A DNA stretch of 64,000 bases from Saccharothrix australiensis (lineage in GTDB: Bacteria; Actinomycetota; Actinomycetes; Mycobacteriales; Pseudonocardiaceae), in assembly GCF_003634935.1 (NCBI RefSeq), contig NZ_RBXO01000001.1, positions 5,853,501-5,917,500 of the forward strand, in the 5' to 3' direction. Position 1 is the stretch's first letter, and each line of letters opens with the position of its first letter. Below the pieces are notes generated by a model, which saw nothing but the letters and a program-made list of their open reading frames with translations, was not told the origin of the DNA and searched no databases. Shown here one piece after another: positions 22,776 to 31,307 of this stretch. The position numbers were made by a program, and so were the translations under genes.

Positions 22776-23696
22776 GTGGTCGATTTCGTGCACGAGGCGT
22801 TGCTCTACCGCGATGCCGGGCAGTTCCTCGCGGGAACGGTGCCTTTCGTGCGTGAGGGCTTGTCGGCCGGTGAGCACGTGTTGGTCGCCGTGCCGGCGGC
22901 CAACCTCGAACTGCTGCGCGACGGCCTGGGCTCGCACGCCGACCAGGTCGAGTTCCTGGACATGGCGCGGGCCGGCCGCAACCCCGGCCGGATCATCCCC
23001 GGTGTGCTGGGCGCGTTCACGGACAACGCGCCCGGCTGCCGGGTCCGGATCGTCGGCGAGCCGGTCTGGCCGGGGCGCACCGCGCTGGAGTACCCGGCGT
23101 GCGTGCAGCACGAGGCGTTGATCAACACCGCCTTCGCGGACCGGCCGGCGTGGATCCTGTGCCCGTACGACGTCGGCGCGCTGGGCCCGGACGTGCTGCG
23201 CGACGCGGAGGCCACCCACCCGGTCGTGGTCGAGGGCGCCCGCCGGCGGGCCAGTCCCGGCTACCGGGAGCCGTTCGAGGTCGCGGAGGAGTTCAACCGG
23301 CCGCTGCCCGCGCCGCCGCCGGACGCGCGCCTGCTGCCGTTCGACGCGGGCGGCCTGGTCGCCGCGCGGCGGCTGGTGGCGTCGTTCGCGCTGGACGCCG
23401 GGTTACCGCGGGACCGGGTGGAGAACCTGGTGATCGCGGTCAACGAGCTGACCACCAACAGCGTGGTGCACGCGCGGGGGCACGGCGTGCTGCTGCTGTG
23501 GCAGGACGGGAGGGACGTCGTGTGCGAGGTGCGCGACCGTGGCCGCATGACGAACCCGATGGTGGGCCGCCGCACCCCCGCGCCGTCCGCGCACGGCGGG
23601 TACGGCGCGGTGCTGGTGAACCTGCTGTGCGACCTCGTGCGCGTCCACACGGGCGAGAGCGGCACGACGGTCCGCGTGCACCTGTCCGCCGAGTGA
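22776..23696 (+). CDS. MEDS domain / HATPase anti-sigma regulatory protein
   Basis: 306 residues with two domains. The N-terminal MEDS domain (about 1-160; HEALLYRDAGQFLAGTVPFVREGLSAGEHVLVAV) is a sensory module of actinomycete two-component and anti-sigma proteins. The C-terminal HATPase_c_2 domain (about 195-305) has the N-box VIAVNELTTNSVVHA and the G-box HGGYGAVLVNLL. This is the RsbW/SpoIIAB-type kinase fold that sequesters sigma factors and phosphorylates STAS partners. GTG start at 22776. The two STAS proteins encoded at 15302 and 20975 are natural candidate partners; that pairing is inferred. Confidence 0.9.
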   Translation: MVDFVHEALLYRDAGQFLAGTVPFVREGLSAGEHVLVAVPAANLELLRDGLGSHADQVEFLDMARAGRNPGRIIPGVLGAFTDNAPGCRVRIVGEPVWPGRTALEYPACVQHEALINTAFADRPAWILCPYDVGALGPDVLRDAEATHPVVVEGARRRASPGYREPFEVAEEFNRPLPAPPPDARLLPFDAGGLVAARRLVASFALDAGLPRDRVENLVIAVNELTTNSVVHARGHGVLLLWQDGRDVVCEVRDRGRMTNPMVGRRTPAPSAHGGYGAVLVNLLCDLVRVHTGESGTTVRVHLSAE

Positions 23697-23825
23697 CCCC
23701 CGCCGATGGCCGTGGCACGGATCACGGCAGGCGGGCGCGAACCGCCGGCTCGGGGCGACGGTCGTGCGCGGTGACCCCGAAGAACCCGCCACGCCGCACG
23801 CACCCGGCCCGGCAGAATCCTCCGC

Positions 23826-24548
23826 GTGACCACAGCTCTCCTGCTCGCCCACGGCGCCGGCGGCACCGCGCGCGCGAACTTCGGCCCGCTCATCCCCGCC
23901 CTGTCCCGCGACCGCGCGGTGTTCCCGGTGGACTTCCCCGGTTCCGGCGACACGCCGCGCGCCGCGCGGCCGTTGCACCTGGACGACCTGGCCGACCGGC
24001 TGGTGACGGCCGCGGGTGACACGCCCCGGTTCGCGATCCTCGGGTACTCGCTGGGCTGCGCCGTCGCGGTGCGCGCCGCGCTGCGGTATCCCGAACGGGT
24101 CACCGGCCTGGTCCTCACCGCCGGGTTCGCGCGGGTGGACGAGGAGTCGCTGGCCCGCACCACCGAGTGGCGGCGGCTGCTCGACGGGGACCGCGCGGCG
24201 CTCGCCCGGTTCGTCATGTCGGTGTTGCTGGGCGAGCCGTTCCGCCGCGCCATGACCCACGAGCAGGTGGCGGGCTTCCTGGAGATCATCGCGGCGACCG
24301 TGCCCGCGGGCGTGGACGAGCAGGTGGAGCTGGTGCAGCGGTTGGACGTGACCGAGGACCTGCCGCGGCTCGCCCTGCCGACGCTGGTCATCGGCACCAA
24401 GCACGACCGCCTGATCACCCCGTCGTCCACCCGCGCGCTGGCCGACGGGATCCCCGGCGCGCGGTGGGCCGAGCTGGACAGCGGCCACGCGCCGGCGCTG
24501 GAGGCGCCCGCCGAGTGGACGCGGCTGGTGACCGAGTTCCTGCGCTGA
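23826..24548 (+). CDS. Alpha/beta hydrolase
   Basis: 240 residues, alpha/beta-hydrolase fold. The oxyanion strand is LLLAHGAGGTARANF (about 5-19), the nucleophile elbow GYSLG (Ser about 78), the acid in LVIGTKHDRLITP (Asp about 196) and the His in LDSGHAPALE (about 220). GTG start at 23826. The lid region is helical and unremarkable, so esterase, lactonase and MhpC-type C-C hydrolase activity are all possible. A long-armed hairpin follows the gene. Confidence 0.9.
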   Translation: MTTALLLAHGAGGTARANFGPLIPALSRDRAVFPVDFPGSGDTPRAARPLHLDDLADRLVTAAGDTPRFAILGYSLGCAVAVRAALRYPERVTGLVLTAGFARVDEESLARTTEWRRLLDGDRAALARFVMSVLLGEPFRRAMTHEQVAGFLEIIAATVPAGVDEQVELVQRLDVTEDLPRLALPTLVIGTKHDRLITPSSTRALADGIPGARWAELDSGHAPALEAPAEWTRLVTEFLR

Positions 24549-24590
24549 CCGGCGGAGGACGGCGGCGGGCGACCACGCGGATCCTCTTCC

Positions 24591-24664
24591 GGCCGGCGGC
24601 GAGCGGGGCCGGGGATCGCGCGCCGACCGGTCGGCCTCGCCCGTGGCGCGGCTCGCCGCCGGCC
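24591..24664 (+). terminator. Long stem-loop after the alpha/beta hydrolase gene
   Basis: Perfect 14-bp arms (GGCCGGCGGCGAGC / GCTCGCCGCCGGCC) enclosing 46 nt that can form an inner hairpin (GACCGGTC core). It begins 42 bp past the stop codon at 24548. No T-tract, as usual in this GC range. Confidence 0.6.
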
Positions 24665-24777
24665 GGCGACGTGGCCGATCACGGGAGCCGGACCCGGCCC
24701 GCCGCCCACCCGGACGTGTGAAGCGGTGACGTACCGGCGCGGTTTGCCGGTGGGCCGGTCGGGCTAACCACGCCGGT

Positions 24778-25425
24778 ATGAGGAACACGCTGGTCCTGGA
24801 CGTGGACGGCACGCTGGTCGACACCAACTACCACCACGCCGTCGCCTGGTTCCGGGCGTTCCGGCGCTTCGACATCACCGTGCCCACGTGGCGCCTGCAC
24901 CGGGCCATCGGCATGGGCGGGGACAAGCTGGTCGCCGCCGTCGCCGGCCAGCGCGTCGAGGACGAGCACGGCGACGGCCTCCGCCAGGCGTGGGAGGCCG
25001 CGTTCGAGCCGATGCTCGCCGAGATCCGGCCGTTGGAGGGCGCGCACCGGCTGGTCACCGCGGCGCTGGAGCAGGACTTCACCGTCGTGCTGGCCAGTTC
25101 CGGCAAGCGCCACCACGTCGACCACTACGTCAAGCTCCTCGACGTCAGCGGCGTGGTGACCACGTCCTCCGACGACGTCGAGAAGTCCAAGCCCGCGCCC
25201 GACCTGATCGAGGTGGCGCTGAGCCGCGTCGACGCGGAGGGCCGGGCCGTCGTCATCGGTGACTCGGTGTGGGACTGCGACGCGGCCGGCCGCGCCGGGC
25301 TGCCGGTGGTGGCGATGCGGACCGGCGGCTTCGGCGAGGCCGAGCTGCGCGAGCACGGCGCGTCCGCCGTCTACGAGGAACTCGACCAGTTGCGGGCGGA
25401 CTTGACCGACCTGCCGATGGCGTAG
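24778..25425 (+). CDS. HAD-superfamily hydrolase (phosphoglycolate-phosphatase-like)
   Basis: 215 residues, HAD subfamily with a helical cap. Motif I is LDVDGTLVDTNYHHAV (Asp8 nucleophile, Asp10 acid/base), motif II ASSGK (about 106), motif III Lys in VEKSKPAPDL and motif IV GDSVWDCDAAGRAG (acidic pair). The cap (about 18-85) resembles beta-phosphoglucomutase and Gph-type phosphatases. The ATG at 24778 lacks a clear Shine-Dalgarno and may be leaderless. Eight bases separate it from the F420 oxidoreductase gene, so both are likely one transcript. Substrate is probably a small phosphorylated metabolite. Confidence 0.92.
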   Translation: MRNTLVLDVDGTLVDTNYHHAVAWFRAFRRFDITVPTWRLHRAIGMGGDKLVAAVAGQRVEDEHGDGLRQAWEAAFEPMLAEIRPLEGAHRLVTAALEQDFTVVLASSGKRHHVDHYVKLLDVSGVVTTSSDDVEKSKPAPDLIEVALSRVDAEGRAVVIGDSVWDCDAAGRAGLPVVAMRTGGFGEAELREHGASAVYEELDQLRADLTDLPMA

Positions 25426-25433
25426 GAGGAACC

Positions 25434-26390
25434 GTGCGGATCGGCTACACGCTGATGACCGAGCAGGCCGGACCCAAGGCGCTGGTGGACCACGCCGCGC
25501 GGGCCGAGCGGGCCGGGTTCGACTTCGAGGTCATGAGCGACCACTACTTCCCGTGGCTCGCCGAGCAGGGGCACGCGCCGTACGCGTGGAGCGTGCTGGG
25601 CGCGGTCAGCCAGGTCACCGACCGGGTCGAGCTGATGACCTACGTGACGTGCCCGACGATGCGCTACCACCCGGCGGTCGTCGCGCAGAAGGCGGCGACG
25701 GTGCAGCTGCTCAGCGACGGCCGGTTCACCCTCGGGCTGGGCGCGGGCGAGAACCTGAACGAGCACGTCGTCGGACGGGGCTGGCCGCCGGTGAACGTGC
25801 GGCACGAGATGCTGCGGGAGGCCGTGGAGATCATCTCGATGCTGTTCGACGGCGGGCACGTCAACTACGCGGGCAAGCACTTCCGGGTGGACTCGGCCAA
25901 GCTGTGGGACCTGCCGGAGAAGCGGGTGCCGCTGGCGGTCGCGGTGTCCGGCAGCCAGTCGGTGCAGACGTTCGCGCCGCTGTCCGACGCGATGGTGGCC
26001 ACCGAGCCGGACGCCGAGCTGAGCCAGGGCTGGGACGTGTTCCAGGGCGGCGAGGCGCGCAAGATCGGGCAGCTGCCGGTGTGCTGGGACCGGGACCGGG
26101 AGAAGGCCGTGGCCCGCGCGCACGAGCAGTTCCGCTGGTTCGCGGGCGGGTGGAAGGTGAACGCCGAGCTGCCCGGCCCGGCCGGGTTCGCGGGCGCGAC
26201 GCAGTTCGTGCGGCCGGAGGACGTGGCCGAGCAGATCCCGTGCGGCGCGGAGGTGGGTCCGATCGCGGAGGCGGCGCGGGCGTTCGCCGACGCCGGGTTC
26301 ACGGACCTGGCGCTGGTCCAGGTCGGCGGTGACCACCAGGAGGAGTTCCTGGAGTTCGCGCGGGACGAGCTGCTGCCCGCGCTGCGCTGA
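25434..26390 (+). CDS. F420-dependent LLM-class oxidoreductase (TIGR03557-like)
   Basis: 318 residues with the luciferase-like TIM barrel and the family N-terminus RIGYTLMTEQAGPKALVDHA. Cofactor-site features are the SDHYFPW region (about 37-43), TYVTCPTMRYHP, and LGLGAGENLNEH. The start is the GTG at 25434 directly after AGGAGGA. This subgroup resembles F420-dependent glucose-6-phosphate dehydrogenase and related reductases of actinomycetes. It follows a HAD phosphatase gene by eight bases. Substrate unknown; dependence on F420 is inferred from the subgroup. Confidence 0.92.
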   Translation: MRIGYTLMTEQAGPKALVDHAARAERAGFDFEVMSDHYFPWLAEQGHAPYAWSVLGAVSQVTDRVELMTYVTCPTMRYHPAVVAQKAATVQLLSDGRFTLGLGAGENLNEHVVGRGWPPVNVRHEMLREAVEIISMLFDGGHVNYAGKHFRVDSAKLWDLPEKRVPLAVAVSGSQSVQTFAPLSDAMVATEPDAELSQGWDVFQGGEARKIGQLPVCWDRDREKAVARAHEQFRWFAGGWKVNAELPGPAGFAGATQFVRPEDVAEQIPCGAEVGPIAEAARAFADAGFTDLALVQVGGDHQEEFLEFARDELLPALR

Positions 26391-26424
26391 CCGCCCGCGG
26401 CGGACGGGCGTCGCCGGGGTCCGC

Positions 26425-27939
26425 TCAGCCCCCGTCGTCCTTGCCGCCGCGGTGCTCGGGCTTGCCCTTGCCCTTCCCCGTGGGCGGCGACGGGCGGTCG
26501 TGGTCCTGGTGCTGCCCTTGTCCCCGGCCCTGACCGGCCGGGGGTTCGGCGGTCGTTTGCGGCGAGGGGTCGTCGGCGGCGGGTCGGTCCTCGGGCGGGA
26601 CGGCCCGCGCGGACCCGGTGGGCGAGGTGGACGGGGGCGCTTCGGTCGGCGCGGGCAGCTCCCGGACGACCGTCACGGTGGACGCGCTCGGTGGCGGCAC
26701 GGCGGTGGCGTCGATTGTGACCGGTGGCCCCGACTGCTGCCGCGTTTCCGCGCCGGGCAGGTTCACGGCCACCACCACGGCCAGCACGCCGACGGCCGCC
26801 ACGACGCCGCTGAGCACCAGCACGGCTTTCCGGCGGGACGACGGGCGCACCGGTACGGGGTCGGAGGCCGGGACCCCGGCCGGTGGAGCCCCGGCCCGCG
26901 CGAGCCCGGCGCGCGGGACCTCGGCCGGTCCGCGCCGCGCCGGCGCGGCGTCGACCGGCACGGCCCCGGCGGACGCGACCTCGATCGACCCGACCTCGGC
27001 CGACCCGACATCGGCCGACCCCACCTCGGCCGGCCCGACATCGACCGGCGGGGCGTCGACCGGCGGGGCGTCGACCCGCACCACCGGGGCCGGCACGCGC
27101 GACGCGGGCACGACCTCCGTCGACGGGGCCGCCCCGGCCCGCTCCGCCTCGGTGAGCAGTGCCGCGCACTCGGCGGCGTCGGGGCGCCTGGTGGGCAGCG
27201 AGCGGGTCATCGCGGTCAGCGCGGCGATCCACGGCGCGGGCAACCCCTCCGGCACGCGCGGCTCGCGGTGCAGGCGGGACAGGGCCGCCTCCGTGTCGCC
27301 GCCGGGGTACTCGGGACGCCCGGTGAGGCACTCCAGCAGCACCAGGCCGAGCGCGTAGACGTCGGCGGCCGGCCCCACCTCGGCGCCGCGCACCTGTTCC
27401 GGCGCGAGGTAGCCGGCGGTGCCGACCAGCATCCCGGACCGGGTCACCCGCGTCACGTGGGCTTGCAGCGCCAGCCCGAAGTCGGCCAGGTAGGCGCGGC
27501 GCTCATCGGGTTCCAGCAGGATGTTGGACGGCTTCACGTCCCGGTGCACCACGCCGTGCCGGTGCACGTGGGCGAGCACCTCGGCCACCTGCGCGCCGAT
27601 CCGCGCCACCACGCCCGGCGGCAGCGGCTCCCGCATCCGGCGGCGCAGCGTCCCGCCCTCGACGGGCTGCATGACGAAGAACGGGCGGCCCTGGAACGAC
27701 CCCGTGTCGTACACCGCGACCACGCCGGGGCAGCGGAGGGCGGCCAGCACCTGCACCTCGCGGTCCAGCCGGACCCGGTCCTCGCGCGTGGCGCTGCCCT
27801 GGAACAGCTTGATGGCGACCCTGCGGTCCAGCCTGGTGTCGAACGCCCGGTACACGTCGGCCATGCCGCCCGACCCGTAGAGGTCGCCCAACGCGTAGCG
27901 CCCGCCGATCACCTCTCCGGTCAGGTCCCCGTCCCACAT
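26425..27939 (-). CDS. Membrane serine/threonine protein kinase (PknB type)
   Basis: 504 residues. The Hanks-type kinase domain (about 10-265) has the glycine loop GSGGMADVY, the Lys in RRVAIKLF, catalytic loop VVHRDVKPSNILL, DFG in LADFGLAL and the activation segment GTAGYLAPEQ. Residues about 270-355 form a Pro/Ala/Val-rich linker with five-residue repeats. A single membrane span, VLVLSGVVAAVGVLAVVVAV, lies near 365. The extracellular tail is Pro/Ser/Thr-rich and ends in a Lys/Gly/His-rich stretch (GKGKGKPEHRGGKDDGG). There are no PASTA repeats, so the sensor part is disordered rather than a folded ligand domain. ATG at 27939. Convergent with the F420 gene. Confidence 0.95.
   Translation of the reverse strand: MWDGDLTGEVIGGRYALGDLYGSGGMADVYRAFDTRLDRRVAIKLFQGSATREDRVRLDREVQVLAALRCPGVVAVYDTGSFQGRPFFVMQPVEGGTLRRRMREPLPPGVVARIGAQVAEVLAHVHRHGVVHRDVKPSNILLEPDERRAYLADFGLALQAHVTRVTRSGMLVGTAGYLAPEQVRGAEVGPAADVYALGLVLLECLTGRPEYPGGDTEAALSRLHREPRVPEGLPAPWIAALTAMTRSLPTRRPDAAECAALLTEAERAGAAPSTEVVPASRVPAPVVRVDAPPVDAPPVDVGPAEVGSADVGSAEVGSIEVASAGAVPVDAAPARRGPAEVPRAGLARAGAPPAGVPASDPVPVRPSSRRKAVLVLSGVVAAVGVLAVVVAVNLPGAETRQQSGPPVTIDATAVPPPSASTVTVVRELPAPTEAPPSTSPTGSARAVPPEDRPAADDPSPQTTAEPPAGQGRGQGQHQDHDRPSPPTGKGKGKPEHRGGKDDGG
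26971..27075. repeat. 15-bp minisatellite in kinase linker
   Basis: About seven degenerate 15-bp units (CGACCTCGGCCGACC type on the plus strand) encoding VDAPP, VDVGP, AEVGS, ADVGS-type pentapeptides between kinase domain and membrane span. Confidence 0.8.
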
Positions 27940-28144
27940 CCGGTCGACCTCCGCTGGTGTCCCCAGAGCCGTTCGTGCGCCGCGTTCGTCGGCGGAACCT
28001 ACCGGCCGCGATCAGGAGCGGGCTACCCGTTTGGTCGTTCCGCGTCCACCTACCCGTAGTGCTCCGGACACAAACACCCCGTTCGTGCCCGTCGGCGGGG
28101 GACCGGGAGGTTCGGCACCGCGCCGCGCCGGGTAGACCCCCGTC

Positions 28145-28303
28145 ATGACCGGACACGAGCGGGAGCCCACGCTGAACGAGTTCATCGAGGACCCGGAGGC
28201 GAAGCTGGACGCCCTGGGCGAGGTGGACGGCACCAGGGACGTGGTGGACACCGAGTCGGACCCCGACGAGGAGTACGAGCACGCGCCGGTCGACGAGGTG
28301 TGA
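28145..28303 (+). CDS. Small acidic protein (52 aa), unknown function
   Basis: ATG at 28145 to TGA at 28303. The protein starts MTGHEREPTLNEFIEDP and ends EYEHAPVDEV; about 18 of 52 residues are Asp or Glu and there is no hydrophobic segment. Codon third positions are almost all G or C, as in neighbouring genes. It lies in the divergent gap opposite the kinase gene. Tiny acidic proteins of this type are frequent and uncharacterised in actinomycetes. No ribosome site is obvious, so translation may be leaderless. Confidence 0.6.
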   Translation: MTGHEREPTLNEFIEDPEAKLDALGEVDGTRDVVDTESDPDEEYEHAPVDEV

Positions 28304-28464
28304 GGCCGCCGGGCACCCCGCCCACGACCTGACGCACGCCCGACCCGCTCCGAGCACCGGCTGCCGCCACCCGGCCGGCGCACAGGCGCTTTCCCCCACG
28401 ACCGGGACCGCGGCGGCCATCGGGACCCGCCCACGTCCTGCCGGCAGGCCGCGCCCGCACGACC

Positions 28465-28504
28465 GGGCCGTGGTCGCGGGCAGGCGCGCCCGCGACCACG
28501 GCCC
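28465..28504. terminator. Bidirectional terminator between convergent genes
   Basis: Perfect 17-bp inverted repeat (GGGCCGTGGTCGCGGGC and its complement) with a 6-nt loop. It sits between the 52-residue gene and the end of the minus-strand gene at 28510. Confidence 0.85.
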
Positions 28505-28509
28505 TCGTG

Positions 28510-29001
28510 TCACGCCACCGCGGTAGCGCAGGGCGTCGTGGGCGGTGTGGTGGTCGCCGTCGGCGAGGGCGCGGTGCTCGGCGGACCACCCGACGCCGGG
28601 CGCGTGCCGCTGCACAGGTTGGTCTCGACCGCGCCGTCACCGCTGTCGCCGTGCGCGAACACCAGGTACTTCACGCCCACGGTGAGCCGCACGCCGCACG
28701 CCGCCCCGCTGGTGGAGGTGAGCACGTCCACCCGGCGCGGCACGTCGCCCTTGTACTCGCGACCGACCCGGACCGCGTAGCGGTACTTGTCGTCGTGGCC
28801 CACGTCCGGGTCGCCGGTGACCGGCTCCTCGCTCACGACCACGCCGGCGAACACGTGGCTCGCCCGTGCGTACCGCTGGGGCTCGTCGTCGCCGGGGATG
28901 CAACTGCACGCGCCGGCGGTGCCCGTGGTCACGGCGGTCAGCAGGCCCGCCACCACCGTCGCGACGGCTGCCGCGTGGGTCGGGGTTCGCAAGCTCGCCA
29001 A
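28510..29001 (-). CDS. Secreted NTR/TIMP-like protein A
   Basis: 163 residues starting at a TTG (29001) behind GGAGGGG. The signal peptide (about 1-31) ends TAGA, so cleavage would leave Cys32 as the mature N-terminus in the sequence CSCIPG. The body shows the OB-fold pattern of netrin/TIMP-like modules: ASHVFAGVVVSEE, then YAVRVGREYKGDVPRRVDVLT, then CGVRLTVGVKYLVFAHGD. Further Cys occur in the middle, in NLCSGTR and near the C-terminus, enough for disulfides. The C-terminal tail is Pro/Thr/Ser-rich. In animal TIMPs the free N-terminal Cys-x-Cys chelates the protease zinc; whether this holds here is untested. The next gene upstream is a paralogue. A lipoprotein reading (Ala at -3) is weaker. 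Confidence 0.8.
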   Translation of the reverse strand: MASLRTPTHAAAVATVVAGLLTAVTTGTAGACSCIPGDDEPQRYARASHVFAGVVVSEEPVTGDPDVGHDDKYRYAVRVGREYKGDVPRRVDVLTSTSGAACGVRLTVGVKYLVFAHGDSGDGAVETNLCSGTRPASGGPPSTAPSPTATTTPPTTPCATAVA

Positions 29002-29035
29002 GGTAATACCCCTCCAGGTGTCGGCTCGTGCGGCG

Positions 29036-29500
29036 TCACGGCGCGGCGGTGGCGCAGGTGGGCGCGGCGGACGCGGTCGTGCCGGGCGGCAGGCTCGTAC
29101 TCGGTGGGCCGCCCGAGGCGAGGCGGGTGCCGCTGCACTGGGTCGACTCCACCTGGCGGTCGCCGCTGTCGCCGTGCGCGAACACGAGGTACTTCGCGCC
29201 CACGGTGAGCCGGATGCCGCACGCCGTGCCCTGGTAGTGGGTGGTGATCTCGACCCGGCGGGGCACGTCGCCCTTGTACTCGTGGCCGACCTTCGTGGAG
29301 TAGATGTAGCGGCTGCCGGGTTCGAGCCGTTCGCTGAGCACCACCGCGACGAACACGTGGTCCGCGCGGTGGTACTTGGCGGCCTCGCCGCCGGGAAGGC
29401 AGCTGCACGCGCTCGCGGTGCCGGTGAACGCCGCGGTGACCAGCCCCGCGGTGAGGGTGGTGACTGCCGCGGCGTGGGCTAAGAGACGTCTGCGCGCCAA
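29036..29500 (-). CDS. Secreted NTR/TIMP-like protein B (paralogue of the adjacent gene)
   Basis: 154 residues, TTG start at 29500 in the same ACCTTGGCG context as its paralogue 34 bp downstream. The signal peptide ends TASA, placing Cys32 at the mature N-terminus (CSCLPG), exactly as in protein A. Conserved blocks: ADHVFVAVVLSE, VGHEYKGDVPRRVEITT, CGIRLTVGAKYLVFAHGDSGD and QCSGTRLASGGPPS. The pair clearly arose by tandem duplication and is probably co-transcribed. Exported; function unknown, with metalloprotease inhibition or extracellular matrix binding as family-based guesses. The upstream neighbour PucR gene also reads in this direction and ends 47 bp before it, so read-through is possible. 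Confidence 0.8.
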   Translation of the reverse strand: MARRRLLAHAAAVTTLTAGLVTAAFTGTASACSCLPGGEAAKYHRADHVFVAVVLSERLEPGSRYIYSTKVGHEYKGDVPRRVEITTHYQGTACGIRLTVGAKYLVFAHGDSGDRQVESTQCSGTRLASGGPPSTSLPPGTTASAAPTCATAAP

Positions 29501-29547
29501 GGTGTCCCCCTGGGATGGGATGTGGACGCGGCGGCGCCGCGCACAGC

Positions 29548-30825
29548 CTACTGCCCGGCGTGCAGGGCGAACCAGAGTTCCGCGCGCAGTCCCGGCGAGT
29601 CGAGCGAGCGGCCCAGCAGCTCCTCCGCGCGCCGCACCCGGTTCCGGATGGTGTTCCGGTGCACGCCCAGCCGGGCCGCGGCCCGGTCCCACTGGCCGTG
29701 GCAGGCGAGCCAGACCCGCAACGAGTCGCGCAGCCGCGCGTCCAGCGGTGCGAGCAGCGTTTCGGCGTGCCGGGCGGCGTCGGCCGCCAGCAGGCCGGCG
29801 CCGGGCACCTCCTCGAACGTCGCGACGTGCTCGTCCCGCGCCCGCAGCGCTTCCCGGTAGCCGCGCGCGACCTCCGACGCGTCCACCGGGCTCGACGCGT
29901 GGGCGGGCCGGTCGAGCTCGGCGGCGAGGACGACGACGTGCCCGTCGTGCTCGGCCCAGAAGCCGGGCGGCTGCTCGGTTCCCTTCGGCAGCACGAAGAC
30001 CCGGAACGGGCCGGTGGGCGCGTCGGGGACCGGCACGCCGGCGAGCAGCAGGCGGAACCGCGCGGTCCGCAGCTCGCGGCGCACCACGTCCACGTCGTCC
30101 GACCGGGCGAGCGCGAGCGTCAGCAGGGACGCGGCGGTGTCGACGACGGTGCGGTCGGCGGGGTCCAGCGGCGCGGCGGTGGCGACGGCGAGGTAGCCGG
30201 GCCGGCCGAGCGCCTGCATCGCGAGGTGCCGGTCGCCCGCCCGCCACGCCGCGCCGGCCGGGCCGGGGCCGAGCCGCTGGGCCTCGGGGCGCAGGTCGGG
30301 CAGGTCGCCGTGGACGTGCACCGGGTCGCCGGCCGCGTCGAGCAGCCCCACCGCGCCGCGGACCAGGCCGGCCAGCCTGCGCACGACGGCCGCCGCGGAG
30401 GTCAGCGCGGCGCGGGTGAGCACGCGCTGGGCGTCACTGGTGCGGGCGAGGGTGGCGTACTCGTCGGCCGCGACCGCGCGCGACACGGCCTTGGTGATCG
30501 CGATGAACGGGATCTCGCGGGGCACCTCGACCAGCGGCAGGCCCGCCTCGCGCGCGGCCTCGACCAGGCCCGCGGGCACGTGGTCGTGGCTGAGGCCGGT
30601 GCCGAAGCCGAGGCCGGCCGCGCCCGCGTCCACCAGCCGCCGGACGTAGGCGCGGTGGGGACCCAGCGCGATGCCGGTGGTCAGCAGCAGCTCCCCGCCC
30701 GCCAGGAACGGCGTCGGGTCGGCCAGCTCGGTGCTGTGCACCCAGGCGACCGGTCGGTCCGGTCCGGGGTCGACGTGCACCGTCAGCCCCACTTCCCGGA
30801 CCAGGCCGGCGAGCGTCAGCGGCAT
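29548..30825 (-). CDS. PucR family transcriptional regulator
   Basis: About 425 residues. The N-terminal PucR purine-catabolism domain (about 1-120; LTLAGLVREVGLTVHV, WVHSTELADPTPFLAGGELLLTTG) is followed by a GGDEF-like middle region, and the C-terminal HTH_30 domain is seen as WLACHGQWDRAAARLGVHRNTIRNRVRRAEELLG (in short: VHRNTIRNRV). PucR proteins activate catabolic genes in response to a metabolite. ATG at 30825 is preferred; a GTG two codons upstream (30831) is possible. No clear ribosome site. It is divergent from an aldehyde dehydrogenase gene across a repeat-rich 480-bp gap, the usual regulator-target arrangement, so that gene is the likely target. Confidence 0.92.
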   Translation of the reverse strand: MPLTLAGLVREVGLTVHVDPGPDRPVAWVHSTELADPTPFLAGGELLLTTGIALGPHRAYVRRLVDAGAAGLGFGTGLSHDHVPAGLVEAAREAGLPLVEVPREIPFIAITKAVSRAVAADEYATLARTSDAQRVLTRAALTSAAAVVRRLAGLVRGAVGLLDAAGDPVHVHGDLPDLRPEAQRLGPGPAGAAWRAGDRHLAMQALGRPGYLAVATAAPLDPADRTVVDTAASLLTLALARSDDVDVVRRELRTARFRLLLAGVPVPDAPTGPFRVFVLPKGTEQPPGFWAEHDGHVVVLAAELDRPAHASSPVDASEVARGYREALRARDEHVATFEEVPGAGLLAADAARHAETLLAPLDARLRDSLRVWLACHGQWDRAAARLGVHRNTIRNRVRRAEELLGRSLDSPGLRAELWFALHAGQ

Positions 30826-30831
30826 GGGCAC

Positions 30832-31307
30832 TTTGTACAGGGTCGACGCCGTCCTTGGCCATTTCCGACACTGGCGGTCGGGCGTCCGAGGACGGATGCT
30901 GGACCCGTGCTCCGACCGCCCACGCCGCTGCCCGCACCCGGGTCGCCGCGGCGCGCCGGACGCGGGACGGCGCCGGTCGCGTCGACGCAGGTCAGGCCGG
31001 CGCTCGCGGCGACGGGACTCGGGTCGACGCTCGCGTCGACACCGGTCGCGTCGACGCCGAGCGGGCGAGCGGCAGTCGGGTCGGCGGCGGTCGGGTCGAC
31101 CGCCGTCGGATCAGCACCGGTCGGATCAGCACCGGTCGGGTCCGCCGGGCGGACCCCCGTGGCCGGGACGGCGTGCCACGCGCCCGGCGTGGCCGTCCTC
31201 ACCGGTCAGGCGCACGGCGACGCGCCCCACCCGCCACCGGTCGTCCCGGACGACCCGCCGGGGCGCGCCGAAGCGCCGCGACAGGCCATCACCGAAGGAG
31301 TTGGGCG
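30832..31307. repeat. Repeat-rich divergent intergenic region (15-bp units)
   Basis: No gene is supported. From about 31009 to 31150 the DNA is built of degenerate 12-18-bp GTCGAC/GTCGGATC-type units, with two perfect tandem copies of GTCGGATCAGCACCG at 31105-31134 and a diverged third copy. Frames through it encode low-complexity pentapeptides on both strands but lack starts with ribosome sites. It must contain the promoters of the PucR gene and the aldehyde dehydrogenase gene. Confidence 0.65.

Noticed and set aside
28510..29500. Lipoprotein call for the two CSC proteins
   Set aside because: The residue at -3 is Ala in both (AGAC, ASAC) rather than Leu/Val/Ile, and AxA before Cys fits signal peptidase I better. 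It cannot be fully excluded.
30855..31307. N-terminal extension of the aldehyde dehydrogenase by about 150 residues
   Set aside because: The extension is repeat DNA giving low-complexity Arg/Ala/Asp sequence. The ATG at 31308 has AAGGAG and gives the normal family start.
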